This document shows, in pieces, positions 16,176-24,864 of a DNA stretch of 64,000 bases. Every line of letters starts with the position of its first letter. The stretch's first letter is position 1. The stretch is taken from the NCBI RefSeq assembly GCF_036345255.1, contig NZ_CP107783.1, forward strand, positions 1,302,001 to 1,366,000, given 5' to 3'. The position numbers and the translations under genes were made by a program. Below the pieces are notes generated by a model that did no database searches, was not told the DNA's origin, and worked only from the letters and a program-made list of their open reading frames with translations. This DNA is from Streptomyces sp. NBC_00569. Its GTDB lineage: Bacteria > Actinomycetota > Actinomycetes > Streptomycetales > Streptomycetaceae.

Positions 16176-17204
16176 TCAGGGGGTGATGAGGGACTTGAGG
16201 ACCTGACGGTCGGCCATCGCCCGGTAGGCGTCGGGCGTCTGCTCGAGGGCGAAGGTCTTGTCGAAGACGCGGCCGGGGGCGATGGTGCCGTCCAGGATGT
16301 CGGGCAGCAGCTGCTCGATGTAGGCGCGGGCGGGGCTGGCGCCGCCGGTCAGAGTGATGTTGCGCATGAAGGCAGCCGGTCCGATCGGCCCCTGCTCGTA
16401 CTGCGGAACACCGAGCCGGCTGATGATGCCACCGTCCAGGACCGCGCCCAGGGCCGTGTCGAGGGCTCGTCGGGTTCCGACGGCCTCGATCACCTTGTGG
16501 ACGCCGCCGGTCAGCTCGCGGATGCGGGCGATGCCCTCCTCACCGCGCTCGGCGACAACGTCGGTGGCGCCGAACTTCCGGCCCAGGTCGGTGCGCGCTT
16601 CATGTCGGCCGGCGAGGACGATCCGCTCGGCACCGAGACGCTTCGCGGCGATCACCGCGCACAGGCCGACCGCGCCGTCACCGACGACCAGCACCTCGTC
16701 CCCGCGGCCGATGCCGGCGGTGACCGCCCCGTGGTGGCCGGTGGTCATCACGTCCGACAGCGCCAGCAGGGACGGGAGCAGCGCGGAGTCGGCGGCCACC
16801 GGCAGCTTCACCAGCGTGCCGTCGGCGTACGGGACGCGGACGGCTTCGCCCTGCCCGCCGTCGACGCCGTCGAACCCGTACCGGCCTCCGTTGCGGCACG
16901 AGATGTGCAGGCCGTCGGCGCAGTAGTCACAGGTGTTGTCGCTGTACGTGAACGGGGCGACGACCAGGTCACCCGCGTTCAGCCCGGTCACGTCGACGCC
17001 GGTCTCCTCGACGACCCCGAGGAACTCGTGCCCCATGGGACGGCCGGTGTCGGTGGCGGGCATCGACTGGTAGGGCCACAGGTCGCTGCCGCACACGCAC
17101 GAGGCCACTACGTGGACCACGGCGTCGGCCGGCTGGACGATCTTGGGGTCGGGCCGGTCCTCGACACGGACGTCGCCGGCTCCGTACATCACTGCTGCGC
17201 GCAT
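16176..17204 (-). CDS. Zinc-dependent alcohol dehydrogenase family protein
   Basis: A medium-chain dehydrogenase of about 342 aa. Catalytic-zinc ligands lie in [11 protein letters not shown] and [10 protein letters not shown]; the structural lobe [17 protein letters not shown] shows three of the usual four cysteines. The Rossmann loop is [19 protein letters not shown]. The start is ambiguous: ATG 17204 has GGAG about 11 bases upstream, while the in-frame GTG at 17216 has its GGA too close. It is the middle gene of the AKR-ADH-AKR operon; the spacing to its neighbours is 38 and 49 bp. Substrate unknown. Confidence 0.82.
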   Translation of the reverse strand: MRAAVMYGAGDVRVEDRPDPKIVQPADAVVHVVASCVCGSDLWPYQSMPATDTGRPMGHEFLGVVEETGVDVTGLNAGDLVVAPFTYSDNTCDYCADGLHISCRNGGRYGFDGVDGGQGEAVRVPYADGTLVKLPVAADSALLPSLLALSDVMTTGHHGAVTAGIGRGDEVLVVGDGAVGLCAVIAAKRLGAERIVLAGRHEARTDLGRKFGATDVVAERGEEGIARIRELTGGVHKVIEAVGTRRALDTALGAVLDGGIISRLGVPQYEQGPIGPAAFMRNITLTGGASPARAYIEQLLPDILDGTIAPGRVFDKTFALEQTPDAYRAMADRQVLKSLITP

Positions 17205-17253
17205 GAGGGGTGTCACTCCAAACGGGGGGGGTGGGCTGTCGCGGCGGGGCAGA

Positions 17254-18231
17254 TCAGCGTTCGAGCATCTGCGCCTGCGCCTCGGTGTGCGTGTCGCCTG
17301 CAGCAGGTGGCAAGCTGCTGAGCTTGTCGAGCTGCTCGCCGGTCAGCGTGATCGCGTCGGCGGCGGTGTTCTCCTCCACCCTGCTGACCCGCTTGGTGCC
17401 GGGGATCGGGGCGATGTCGTCGCCCTGGGCGAGCAGCCAGGCCAGGGCCACCTGCGCGGGCGTGACACCGACTTCGGCGGCCACGCCCTGCACCTCGTCG
17501 GCGATCGCCAGGTTGCGCTGGAAGTTCTCGCCGGTGAAGCGGGGGTTGTCGCGCCGGAAGTCGCCCTCGTCGAACTGGTCGGTGGCGCGGACCGTGCCCG
17601 TCAGGAAGCCGCGGCCGAGCGGCGAGAACGGCACCAGGCCGATGTTCAGCTCCCGCAGGACCGGCAGGATGCGCTCCTCGATCCCGCGCGTCCACAGGGA
17701 GTATTCCGACTGGACCGCGGTGATCGGCTGGACGGCGTGGGCGCGGCGGATCGTGTCAGGGCCGGCCTCCGAGAGGCCGAACGCGCGCACCTTGCCCTCG
17801 GCGATCAGCTCGCGGACAGCGCCGGCGGTCTCCTCGATCGGCGTGTTCGGATCCACCCGGTGCTGGTAGTACAGGTCGATGTGATCGGTGCCCAGCCGCT
17901 TCAGGGACCCCTCGACGGCAGTACGGACATTGGCCGGGCCGGAGTCGAGGTTCCATGGGCCGTCGCCGGCGTGGGAGACCAGGCCGAACTTCGTGGCCAG
18001 CACCACCTGGTCCCGGCGCCCCTTCAGCGCCCGGCCCAGCAGCTCCTCGTTGGTGTAGGGGCCGTAGATCTCGGCGGTGTCGATGAGCGTGACGCCCAGC
18101 TCCAGCGCCCGGTGCACCGTCCTGATCGACCCCGCCTCGTCGGTACCGGAACCGGTGTAGCCGTGGGACATCCCCATCGCACCGAGACCGATCCGGGAAA
18201 CCTCCAGGTCACGCAGCTTGATGTAGCGCAT
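17254..18231 (-). CDS. Aldo/keto reductase (AKR13-like)
   Basis: A 325-aa AKR of the longer type. It has [15 protein letters not shown] near the N-terminus, then [21 protein letters not shown] (Asp and Tyr), VLATKFG (Lys), [12 protein letters not shown] (His) and [16 protein letters not shown] at the cofactor end. These are cytoplasmic NADPH-dependent carbonyl reductases that often act on reactive aldehydes. It is the first gene of the redox operon and is divergent from the XRE/MmyB regulator gene, which is the likely controller. Confidence 0.86.
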   Translation of the reverse strand: MRYIKLRDLEVSRIGLGAMGMSHGYTGSGTDEAGSIRTVHRALELGVTLIDTAEIYGPYTNEELLGRALKGRRDQVVLATKFGLVSHAGDGPWNLDSGPANVRTAVEGSLKRLGTDHIDLYYQHRVDPNTPIEETAGAVRELIAEGKVRAFGLSEAGPDTIRRAHAVQPITAVQSEYSLWTRGIEERILPVLRELNIGLVPFSPLGRGFLTGTVRATDQFDEGDFRRDNPRFTGENFQRNLAIADEVQGVAAEVGVTPAQVALAWLLAQGDDIAPIPGTKRVSRVEENTAADAITLTGEQLDKLSSLPPAAGDTHTEAQAQMLER

Positions 18232-18304
18232 TTCGCCCTCTCAGGTTCGTGGCGTCGCCCGGCACCCTCGCTCTCGCCCGTCCGGCCACGTCATGCCTGG
18301 GGTG

Positions 18305-18322
18305 GTTCCGGCGCTGTTCCGG
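18305..18322. promoter_or_regulatory. 11-bp-spaced direct repeat in the AKR/XRE divergent region
   Basis: GTTCCGG-N4-GTTCCGG gives two 7-bp copies with 11-bp spacing, in the 219-bp region between the AKR operon (minus) and the regulator gene (plus). It is a candidate regulator site. The spacing resembles PhoP direct-repeat units, but the sequence does not match GTTCACC. The rest of this gap shows nothing clear. Confidence 0.25.
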
Positions 18323-18450
18323 GGTGTAGGCGTCTTGCTCCTTCACCTTGGCCTGGACTGCTCCGGTGTGGCAGGGCGGGTTCTTCAGGGGTAATGACAG
18401 GGCCCCCCTCCCGCCTGCGCGGCTGGCACTGAGCGGGTGAGACTGGAGTC

Positions 18451-19359
18451 ATGGCATCCGAGAGCGCGCACAGCGAGGGCGCCGAGCTGGGTCGCTACCT
18501 GCGCGCCCGCCGCACCCAGACCAGCCCCGAACACGTCGGACTCACCGTCGGCGCCGGCATCCGTCGCACCCCCGGCCTGCGACGCGAGGAGCTGGCCACC
18601 CTCGCCGGCATCAGCATCGACTACTACGTACGCCTGGAACGCGGCAAGGAGACCCGCCCCAGCCCTGCCGTCCTCGACGCGCTCGCCCGCGCCCTGCACA
18701 TGGACGACCAGGAACACCAGCACCTGCGCGAGCTCGCCGCCCGCGCCGCCCGCTACGTCTCCGAACCACCGCCCGCGCCCAGCCGCACGGTGCGCCCCCA
18801 CCTCAAACTGCTGCTCGAATCGCTGCGCCCGAACCCGGCCTATGTCATCAGCCGCAGCATGGACATGCTCGCCTGGAACCCCGGCGGCCTCGCCCTCTAC
18901 GCGGGCCTGGACGACTGGCCCGTCAAACAGCGCAACCTGGCCCGCTACCTCTTCCTGCACCCTGCGGCCCGCGACCTCTTCCCCGACTGGGACCGGCAGA
19001 TCACCGCCTGCGTCGCCCGCCTGCGCGCCATCGCCGGAACTGCCCCGGACGCCCCCGACCTCACCAACCTCGTCGGCGAACTCCTCCTCAAGAGCCCCGA
19101 CTTCGCGGGCCTGTGGGAGCGCTACGAAGTGACCGGACGCAAGCCGGCGCACAAGACGTTCCAGCATCCCCAAGTCGGGACGGTCACCCTGACCTCACAG
19201 TCCCTGCACGTGGAAGGCACCCCCGGTCAGCGCATCGGCGTCTACACCGCCGAACCCGGCAGCCCTGACCACGACGCTCTGCTCCTGCTCGACATGACCG
19301 CATCACGGCCGGCAGAACGTCCCGCTCCCGCCCCGAAAGCCACCGGTCAGCAGCCGTAG
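18451..19359 (+). CDS. XRE-family regulator with MmyB-like ligand-binding domain
   Basis: A 302-aa DNA-binding protein. The N-terminal helix-turn-helix reads RRTPGLRREELATLAGISIDYYVRLERGKETRPSPAVLDALARAL (starting within residues 33-40), the typical start of MmyB-type XRE regulators. The rest is an MmyB-like PAS-type ligand-binding domain (AYVISRSMDMLAWNPGGLALY; then DWPVKQRNLARYLFLHPAARDLFPDW). Such proteins in Streptomyces usually sit divergent from dehydrogenase or reductase genes and are thought to control them; here the partner is the AKR-ADH-AKR operon. GGAG lies just before the ATG. Confidence 0.87.
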   Translation: MASESAHSEGAELGRYLRARRTQTSPEHVGLTVGAGIRRTPGLRREELATLAGISIDYYVRLERGKETRPSPAVLDALARALHMDDQEHQHLRELAARAARYVSEPPPAPSRTVRPHLKLLLESLRPNPAYVISRSMDMLAWNPGGLALYAGLDDWPVKQRNLARYLFLHPAARDLFPDWDRQITACVARLRAIAGTAPDAPDLTNLVGELLLKSPDFAGLWERYEVTGRKPAHKTFQHPQVGTVTLTSQSLHVEGTPGQRIGVYTAEPGSPDHDALLLLDMTASRPAERPAPAPKATGQQP

Positions 19360-19379
19360 GCCACTACGGGCATGCGACA

Positions 19380-19432
19380 GAGCCCCGCATCGGTCGCCGA
19401 GCGAAAGGCCGGCTCAGCGGTCCCCGGGGCTC
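19380..19432. terminator. Bidirectional terminator-like stem between convergent genes
   Basis: GAGCCCCG and CGGGGCTC are perfect 8-bp arms around a 37-base insert that itself can pair (CGAGC with GCTC). It lies just after the regulator stop and before the convergent crotonase gene, where a terminator for both directions is expected. Confidence 0.45.
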
Positions 19433-19502
19433 GGTGAGGGGGACGGTACGGCCAGCGCCTTGCCTGTGCCCTCGTACGAGGCGTCGCAGCGCACGGCAAT
19501 CC

Positions 19503-20393
19503 CTACTTCCCCTCGAACCGCGGCTCGCGCCGCTCCGCCTTCGCCGTATACCCCTCCCGGATGTCCTGCGACGTGAGTGTGAGCGCCGCGCTCATCGCCA
19601 CGCGGTCGAGCGCGGCCCCGAGGCCCGCGTCCGCGAACGCGTCGATGTCGCGCTTGACGGCCTGCACGGCGAGAGGCGCGTTCCCCGCGATCTCCGCGGC
19701 GAGCGAATGGGCGGACTCCTCCAACTCCCCCACACCGGTGACCTGTTGGATCAGGTTCAGCCGGTGCGCCGTCCCCGCGTCGATGCGGCGGCCCGTCAGC
19801 GCGAGGTACTTGGCCCAGCCCGCGCCCGCCTCCCGCGCGATCCGTAGATCGCCACCCGCGTCGACGGCGACCCCGAGCCGCGCCTCCGGCAGCGCGAACA
19901 CCGCGTCGTCGGCCGCGATCCGCACATCGGCCATCAGCGCCAGCTCGAACCCGACACCGAGGCAGTAGCCCTGCACGGCCGCGACGACGGGCTGCGGCAG
20001 GCCGGCGAACGCGCGGAACCGTTCATGGACCCAGCGGATGCCCTCGTAGTAGTTGCGCGTCCGCTCGGACCCGGAGCGCCCGGTGATCCCGCCGCCGGGC
20101 GCCTTGATGTCGATGCCCGCACAGAAGGCCCGCCCCTCGGCCCGCAGCAGCACCACCCGGATCGTGTCGTCGAAGCGGATCCGGTCGGCGAGCAGGCCGA
20201 GTTGGCGGCTCGACTCCCAGCTCCAGGCGTTCAGCTTCTCCGGCCGGCACAGGGTGAGGACGCCGATGCCACCCTCCTCGACGTGCAGCCGGAGCCGCCG
20301 CGCCCCCTCGCCCCCGCCTTCACCGTCATCGGGAAGTTCGTTGCTCGTCGTGTCGATCATCCCGCCACCACCCCGACTTTCCTGACGCATCAT
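19503..20393 (-). CDS. Enoyl-CoA hydratase/isomerase, dienoyl-CoA isomerase-like
   Basis: A 296-aa crotonase-fold protein (about 285 aa if translation starts at the internal ATG at 20360). The oxyanion-hole segments are GRAFCAGIDIKAPGGG and YCLGVGFELALMADVRIA. At the active site, LPEARLGVAVDAGG places Glu170 and Asp178 eight residues apart, the arrangement of delta3,5-delta2,4-dienoyl-CoA isomerases; the second catalytic Glu of true hydratases appears absent (WAKYLALTG). It probably rearranges double bonds in acyl-CoA during unsaturated fatty acid breakdown. It is followed 27 bp upstream on the same strand by the PIG-L gene. The start is uncertain. Confidence 0.8.
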   Translation of the reverse strand: MMRQESRGGGGMIDTTSNELPDDGEGGGEGARRLRLHVEEGGIGVLTLCRPEKLNAWSWESSRQLGLLADRIRFDDTIRVVLLRAEGRAFCAGIDIKAPGGGITGRSGSERTRNYYEGIRWVHERFRAFAGLPQPVVAAVQGYCLGVGFELALMADVRIAADDAVFALPEARLGVAVDAGGDLRIAREAGAGWAKYLALTGRRIDAGTAHRLNLIQQVTGVGELEESAHSLAAEIAGNAPLAVQAVKRDIDAFADAGLGAALDRVAMSAALTLTSQDIREGYTAKAERREPRFEGK

Positions 20394-20420
20394 CAGAAGG
20401 CGCAGGGTAGGTGACGGGCC

Positions 20421-21179
20421 CTACCGACTGAAGAGTTCGAACGGTACGGCCGGTGTGCCACCGAAGCGCTCCGCGGCGGCCTGGACGTTGCCGGTGAGGA
20501 ACGAGCGGCAGTAGGTCTCGGGGTTCTCGTCCGTCAACGCCTCGATGTACGTGCGGTGTTCGAGCAGGGAGTGCACGGCCCGTTCGATTCCGGGCGTCGC
20601 GTCGACCGCGTGCGTGGGCGACGACGAGCCCGCGACGGCGACCCAGCGCACGCCGTTCCAGGGCGCGAGGCCCTGCTCGACGAGTTCGGGGAAGATCCAG
20701 CGGTTGCCGGCGTCCGCCGCCGCGTCGAGGGTGGCGCGCCCGACGGCGACATGGTCGGGGGTGTTCCAGGCGACGCCGCCCCATGTGTCACGGTGGTTGA
20801 GCGTGATGACGAGTTCGGGCCGGTGCCTGCGGATCGCGGCGGCGATGTCGCGGCGCAGCGCGGTCCCGTACTCGACGACGCCGTCCTTGTGGTCGAGGAA
20901 CTCGACGGTGTCCACGCCGACGACGGCGGCGCTCGCGCGCTGCTCCCGCTCGCGCAGGGGTGCGCACTTGGCGGGTTCGAGGGTGTCGATGCCCGCCTCT
21001 CCTCGGGTGGCCAGGACGTAGGCGACCTCGCGTCCGCCGTCGGTCCAGCCGGCGATCGCCGCGGAGCATCCGTATTCGAGGTCGTCCGGGTGTGCCACGA
21101 CGGCGAGGGCGCGCTGCCAGTCCTCGGGCATGGGCAGCAGCTCGTCGGGGGCGGCGGTCTGGATCTTCGGCTCGGTCAT
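20421..21179 (-). CDS. PIG-L family zinc deacetylase
   Basis: A 252-aa LmbE/PIG-L protein. The zinc motif AHPDD is at residues 29-33 (His30, Asp33), and the third ligand is expected in WNTPDHVAVGRATLDAA. The family removes acetyl groups from GlcNAc-containing molecules such as GlcNAc-phosphatidylinositol, the mycothiol precursor GlcNAc-inositol, and mycothiol conjugates. Here there are no mycothiol biosynthetic neighbours, so the substrate is open. It lies between a crotonase and an S33 peptidase, all on the minus strand, with gaps of 27 and 86 bp. Confidence 0.82.
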   Translation of the reverse strand: MTEPKIQTAAPDELLPMPEDWQRALAVVAHPDDLEYGCSAAIAGWTDGGREVAYVLATRGEAGIDTLEPAKCAPLREREQRASAAVVGVDTVEFLDHKDGVVEYGTALRRDIAAAIRRHRPELVITLNHRDTWGGVAWNTPDHVAVGRATLDAAADAGNRWIFPELVEQGLAPWNGVRWVAVAGSSSPTHAVDATPGIERAVHSLLEHRTYIEALTDENPETYCRSFLTGNVQAAAERFGGTPAVPFELFSR

Positions 21180-21265
21180 GGCCGCACCCTAATGCGGCGT
21201 CGTCCGCGATGCGGGGGTGTTCGCGGGACGGGGAAGGCCGTCTCGCCTCCCCCGCCCCTGCCCTC

Positions 21266-22570
21266 TCAGACGTCTCCGCGCAGCATCGCGAGCAGCCGGT
21301 CGAGGACGCGCGGCGCTCCGGCCCGCAGACCGTCGTGCTCGAACTCGTCGGTGACCCATGTGCGCAGTCCCTTGACGGCGCGGGCCGTGCGCAGGGCGTG
21401 GGCCGTGTCGACGTACATGTCGTCGTGGTAGACGGCGGCGACGGCCGGCACCTCGTTGGCGGCCAGGCGCGCGGGGTCGTAGAGCGTGGCCCAGTCGGTG
21501 CGGGCGGCGAGGAGTTCGGCGGTCTCGCGCAGGGGGCGCAGGGCCGGGTCGCAGTCGAACATCCAGGGGTGCACGGACTCGCCCGTGAAGAGCAGGGGCC
21601 CGTCACCGGCGAGGGTCTTCGCGGCGTCGAACTGGGGGAACTCGCCGCGTACACGCTCGGCCGACCAGTTCGTGGGCCGGGCGTCCTGCCCGTAGATGGC
21701 CTCGTGCACGAGCGCGTACAGCGGGTGTCCGGCGTAGGAGAGCGTGGCCTGTACGTCCTCCTGGAACGCGTCGGACAGTTCGACGCCGGCGGGCGTGCGG
21801 ACGAAGGCGTCCTCGAGGAGGTAGTGCAGGCGGTCGCTGCCGCCGGTCCCGCCGAGCAGGATGCCCAGGGACTGGAACGCCTCGACGGTCAGCCGGTAGC
21901 CGCCGTTCAGTACGGGCTCGTGCTCGGCGAGGTACTCGGCGATGCGGCGGGCGCGCTCGACGTCCTGCGGGTAGCGCGCGTAGTGCGCGGCGACCTTGCG
22001 TTCGATGCGCGGGTACGCGGCGCGGTAGACGTCGTCCGCGTGGCCGTCGAGCGTGGGCAGGCCGCCGGTGATGACAGCGGCGGTGAGGCCCTCGGGGGCC
22101 GTCGACAGGTAGTGGGTCACGCAGAAGCCGCCGAAGCTCTGGCCGAGAACGGTCCACGGGGCGCCGCCGGTCACCTCGCCGCGGATCGCCTCGCAGTCGC
22201 GGACGATCGAGTCGGCGCGGAAGTGCGCGAGGTAGTCGGCCTGTTCGCGCGGGCCGCCGCGCAGCGGGAGCGTCTGCCGGTTGGCCGGGGTGGAGCTGCC
22301 CGTGCCGCGCTGGTCGAGGAGGAGCACCCGGTGGTCCTGGAGAGCCCGGCCGAGCCAGGCCTGCTTGCCGGAGAACCGGTTGGCGCCGAATCCGGGGCCG
22401 CCCTGGAGGTAGAGGAGCCACGGGAGGTTGGCGTGTTCTTTCCCGATGGCCACCGCCTCGCGGGCGAACAGCTCGATGCTCTCGCCCTCGGGGTGATCGT
22501 GGTCGAGCGGCACTGAGAAGCGGCGGTCGGTGAGGACGACACCGGGCTGGAGGTATGTGGCGGTCGTCAA
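21266..22570 (-). CDS. Alpha/beta hydrolase, S33 prolyl aminopeptidase family
   Basis: A 434-aa alpha/beta hydrolase. The oxyanion motif is LYLQGGPGFGANR, the nucleophile elbow is GQSFGG (Ser), and DQRGTGSSTP is characteristic of proline iminopeptidases. Near the C-terminus VTDEFEHDGLRAG supplies the likely His. It has no signal peptide, so it should be cytoplasmic, releasing N-terminal proline or other residues from peptides. The start is TTG at 22570 with AGGAG six bases upstream; a much longer open frame upstream lacks a ribosome site and overlaps rhaR, so it was not used. It lies next to rhaR with no obvious functional link to rhamnose. Confidence 0.85.
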   Translation of the reverse strand: MTTATYLQPGVVLTDRRFSVPLDHDHPEGESIELFAREAVAIGKEHANLPWLLYLQGGPGFGANRFSGKQAWLGRALQDHRVLLLDQRGTGSSTPANRQTLPLRGGPREQADYLAHFRADSIVRDCEAIRGEVTGGAPWTVLGQSFGGFCVTHYLSTAPEGLTAAVITGGLPTLDGHADDVYRAAYPRIERKVAAHYARYPQDVERARRIAEYLAEHEPVLNGGYRLTVEAFQSLGILLGGTGGSDRLHYLLEDAFVRTPAGVELSDAFQEDVQATLSYAGHPLYALVHEAIYGQDARPTNWSAERVRGEFPQFDAAKTLAGDGPLLFTGESVHPWMFDCDPALRPLRETAELLAARTDWATLYDPARLAANEVPAVAAVYHDDMYVDTAHALRTARAVKGLRTWVTDEFEHDGLRAGAPRVLDRLLAMLRGDV

Positions 22571-22629
22571 GGGGGCTCCTGGGCGGCGTTCGGAATACGG
22601 TGTGCGGTGTCCGCTCAGTTCAGCACATG

Positions 22630-23652
22630 TCAGCGCGAGCCCAGACTCGACCCCCGTACGACCAGCTCGGGCTGGAGGACGACCCTGCGGTGGCGGTGGG
22701 GTTCGCCGCTCGCGGGTTCCGTCTCCTCCAGGAGGAGTTCGGCGGCCATCGCTCCCATGGTGACGGCGGGCTGGCGCACCGAGGTCAGGGGCACGGTGGC
22801 GGCCGACGCGAACTCGATGTCGTCGTAGCCGACGATCGCGATGTCCTCGGGGACCCGTACACCGGCCGCGTACATCGCCTGGAGGACGCCGAGGGCGAGC
22901 AGGTCGTTGGCGCAGAACGCGGCGGTGGGGCGGTCGGCGAGGCCGAGCAGGCGGGCCCCGGCGTCGCGTCCCGCCGCGACGTCGAGCCGCTCCGTGGGCA
23001 GTTCGCGCAGCGCTCCGGCCGGGAGGCCCGCCTCCGCCAGGGCCTGGAGGGCGCCGGTGCGGCGGTCCTTGACCTGGTTGAGCGCGGGCGGTCCGCTGAC
23101 GTAGGCGATGCTGCGGTGTCCGGCGTCGACGAGGTGGCGAACGGCGAGCGCGCCGCCGGTGACGTCGTCCACGGACACGGAGCACTCCGAGGTGCCCTCG
23201 GCAACGCGGTCGACAAGCACGAACGGGATGCCGTGCCGGCGGAAGCTCTCGATGTTGCGGCCGCTCGCGTCGGCCGGGGTGAGAAGCACGCCCCGCACGC
23301 GCTGCTCGGCGAACAGGGAGAGGTACTCCGCCTCCTCGGAGGGGTTCTGCGCGCTGTTGCACACCATGACGCCGAGCCCGGCCTCGCGCGCGGCACGTTC
23401 GGCGCCGCGCGCGACGTCCACGAAGAACGGGTTGCCCATGTCGAGGACGAGCAGCCCCATGATGCGGCTGCGGCCGGCGCGCAGCTGGCGCGCCGACTCG
23501 CTGCGTACGTAGCCGAGCCGGTCGATGGCGGACAGCACCCGGGCCCTGGTGTCGGAGGCGACGGAGTCCGGGCGGTTGATGACGTTGGAGACCGTGCCGA
23601 CGGAGACTCCGGCGGCGCGGGCGACGTCCTTGATACCCACCGACTGGGCCAT
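22630..23652 (-). CDS. rhaR: LacI-family regulator of rhamnose utilisation (RhaR)
   Basis: A 340-aa LacI/GalR repressor. The N-terminal headpiece is IKDVARAAGVSVGTVSNVINRPDSV (starting within residues 7-10), followed by a periplasmic-binding-protein-like effector domain (IMGLLVLDMGNPFFVDVARGAE ... CANDLLALGVLQAMYAAGVRVPEDIAIVGYDDIEFA). It lies 3' of the rha importer operon on the same strand, 100 bp after rhaS. Three LacI-type palindromes in front of the rha transcription units (28478, 28620, 34690) are its likely operators, with an L-rhamnose-derived sugar as inducer. It is probably a repressor, because two of the operators sit at the transcription start. No such palindrome is seen directly before rhaR itself. 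Confidence 0.82.
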   Translation of the reverse strand: MAQSVGIKDVARAAGVSVGTVSNVINRPDSVASDTRARVLSAIDRLGYVRSESARQLRAGRSRIMGLLVLDMGNPFFVDVARGAERAAREAGLGVMVCNSAQNPSEEAEYLSLFAEQRVRGVLLTPADASGRNIESFRRHGIPFVLVDRVAEGTSECSVSVDDVTGGALAVRHLVDAGHRSIAYVSGPPALNQVKDRRTGALQALAEAGLPAGALRELPTERLDVAAGRDAGARLLGLADRPTAAFCANDLLALGVLQAMYAAGVRVPEDIAIVGYDDIEFASAATVPLTSVRQPAVTMGAMAAELLLEETEPASGEPHRHRRVVLQPELVVRGSSLGSR

Positions 23653-23752
23653 CGGGCGGGGACCTCCATGGGGCGATGAGCGACGGGAATGGTTCAGATT
23701 ACCCGTGAATGCGCTGGTGGCTGTGGGACGGGGGACGCGCAGGACGGCGGCC

Positions 23753-24835
23753 TCAGAAGTGGTAGTCGTCGATGTTCTTCCGGTCGAAGACGGTCGGCTT
23801 GCCGAGGTCGATCACACCGTCCTTGCCGATGGTGAAGGTGCCCATGGCGCCGGCCTTGAAGGTCTCGCCCTCCTTGCCGGTGATCTGCCCGGACGACAGC
23901 GCGACGGCGGTGCGGGCGGCGAGCTCGCCGAGCTTGGCCGGGTCCCACAGCTCGAAGCCCTCGACGGTGCCGTTCTTGACGTACTTGCGCATGTCGTTGG
24001 GGGTGCCGAGGCCGGTCAGGGCGACCTTGCCCTTGTACTTGGAGCCCGACAGGTACTGGGCGGCGGCCTTGATGCCGACGGTGGTCGGGGAGATGATCCC
24101 GGCGAGCTCGGGGTGTTCCTGGAGGAGGCCCTGGGTCTGCTGGAAGGACTGCTGGGCGTCGTCGTTGCCGTACGCGACCTTCACCAGCTTCATGTCCTTG
24201 TACTTGGGCTTCTTCAGCTCGTCCTTCATGAAGTCGATCCAGGTGTTCTGGTTCGTCGCGGTCTGCGCGGCGGACAGGATCGCGATCTCGCCCTTGTAGC
24301 CAATCTGTTCGCCCAGGAGCTGGACCTGGGTGCGGCCGAGCGCCTCGGCACTGGCCTGCGAGACGAAGGCGTTGCGGCACTCGGGCTTGGTGTCCGAGTC
24401 GTACGTGACGACCTTGATGCCGTTCTTCATGGCCTGCTTGAGGGCGGTGCACAGGGCGCCGGGGTCCTGTGCGGAGACGGCCATCGCGTCGACCTGCTGC
24501 TGGGTGAGCGTGTTGACGTAACTGACCTGTCCGCTGGTGTCGGTGGCGCTGTTGGGGCCGGTCTCCTTGTACGTCGAGCCGAGCTCGGTGACGGCCTTCT
24601 CGCCGCCCTTGTCGGCGGTGGTGAAGTACGGGTTGTTGACCTGCTTGGGCAGGAAGGCGACCTTCAGTCCCTTCTTGGTCGCGGCTCCCGGGTCGGCCTT
24701 GGCGTGGGAGGAGGTGCCGGCGTCGTCGTCCTTGGCCGAGTCCTTGGTGGTGCCGCCGCAGGCGGTGGCGGCGAGCGCGAGGGAGGTGACGGCGGCGAGC
24801 GCCAGGCAGGCTCGGCGGAGTGCGAGTGCGGACAT
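23753..24835 (-). CDS. rhaS: Rhamnose ABC transporter substrate-binding lipoprotein RhaS
   Basis: A 360-aa sugar-binding protein. The signal peptide ends in a lipobox (AATACGG, Cys at about residue 26). The mature domain has KVAFLPKQVNNPYFTTADKGGEKAV, typical of the ribose/rhamnose-binding type I fold, and QQQVDAMAVSAQDPGAL. It should bind extracellular L-rhamnose and deliver it to RhaP/RhaQ. It is the last importer gene, 29 bp after rhaQ. AAAGGGG precedes the ATG. Confidence 0.86.
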   Translation of the reverse strand: MSALALRRACLALAAVTSLALAATACGGTTKDSAKDDDAGTSSHAKADPGAATKKGLKVAFLPKQVNNPYFTTADKGGEKAVTELGSTYKETGPNSATDTSGQVSYVNTLTQQQVDAMAVSAQDPGALCTALKQAMKNGIKVVTYDSDTKPECRNAFVSQASAEALGRTQVQLLGEQIGYKGEIAILSAAQTATNQNTWIDFMKDELKKPKYKDMKLVKVAYGNDDAQQSFQQTQGLLQEHPELAGIISPTTVGIKAAAQYLSGSKYKGKVALTGLGTPNDMRKYVKNGTVEGFELWDPAKLGELAARTAVALSSGQITGKEGETFKAGAMGTFTIGKDGVIDLGKPTVFDRKNIDDYHF

Positions 24836-24864
24836 CGTGGGCCCCTTTCGGGCGGTACGTGAGG

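Noticed and set aside
21266..23362. Longer N-terminal version of the S33 peptidase (698 codons)
   Set aside because: The extension overlaps the rhaR gene in another frame, is Arg/Pro-rich, and TTG 22570 has a proper ribosome site with the family N-terminus.
23689..23703. GAATGGTTCA near the rhaR start as a possible autoregulatory operator
   Set aside because: The half-sites are 2 bp too close compared with the other three operators and do not form the same palindrome.
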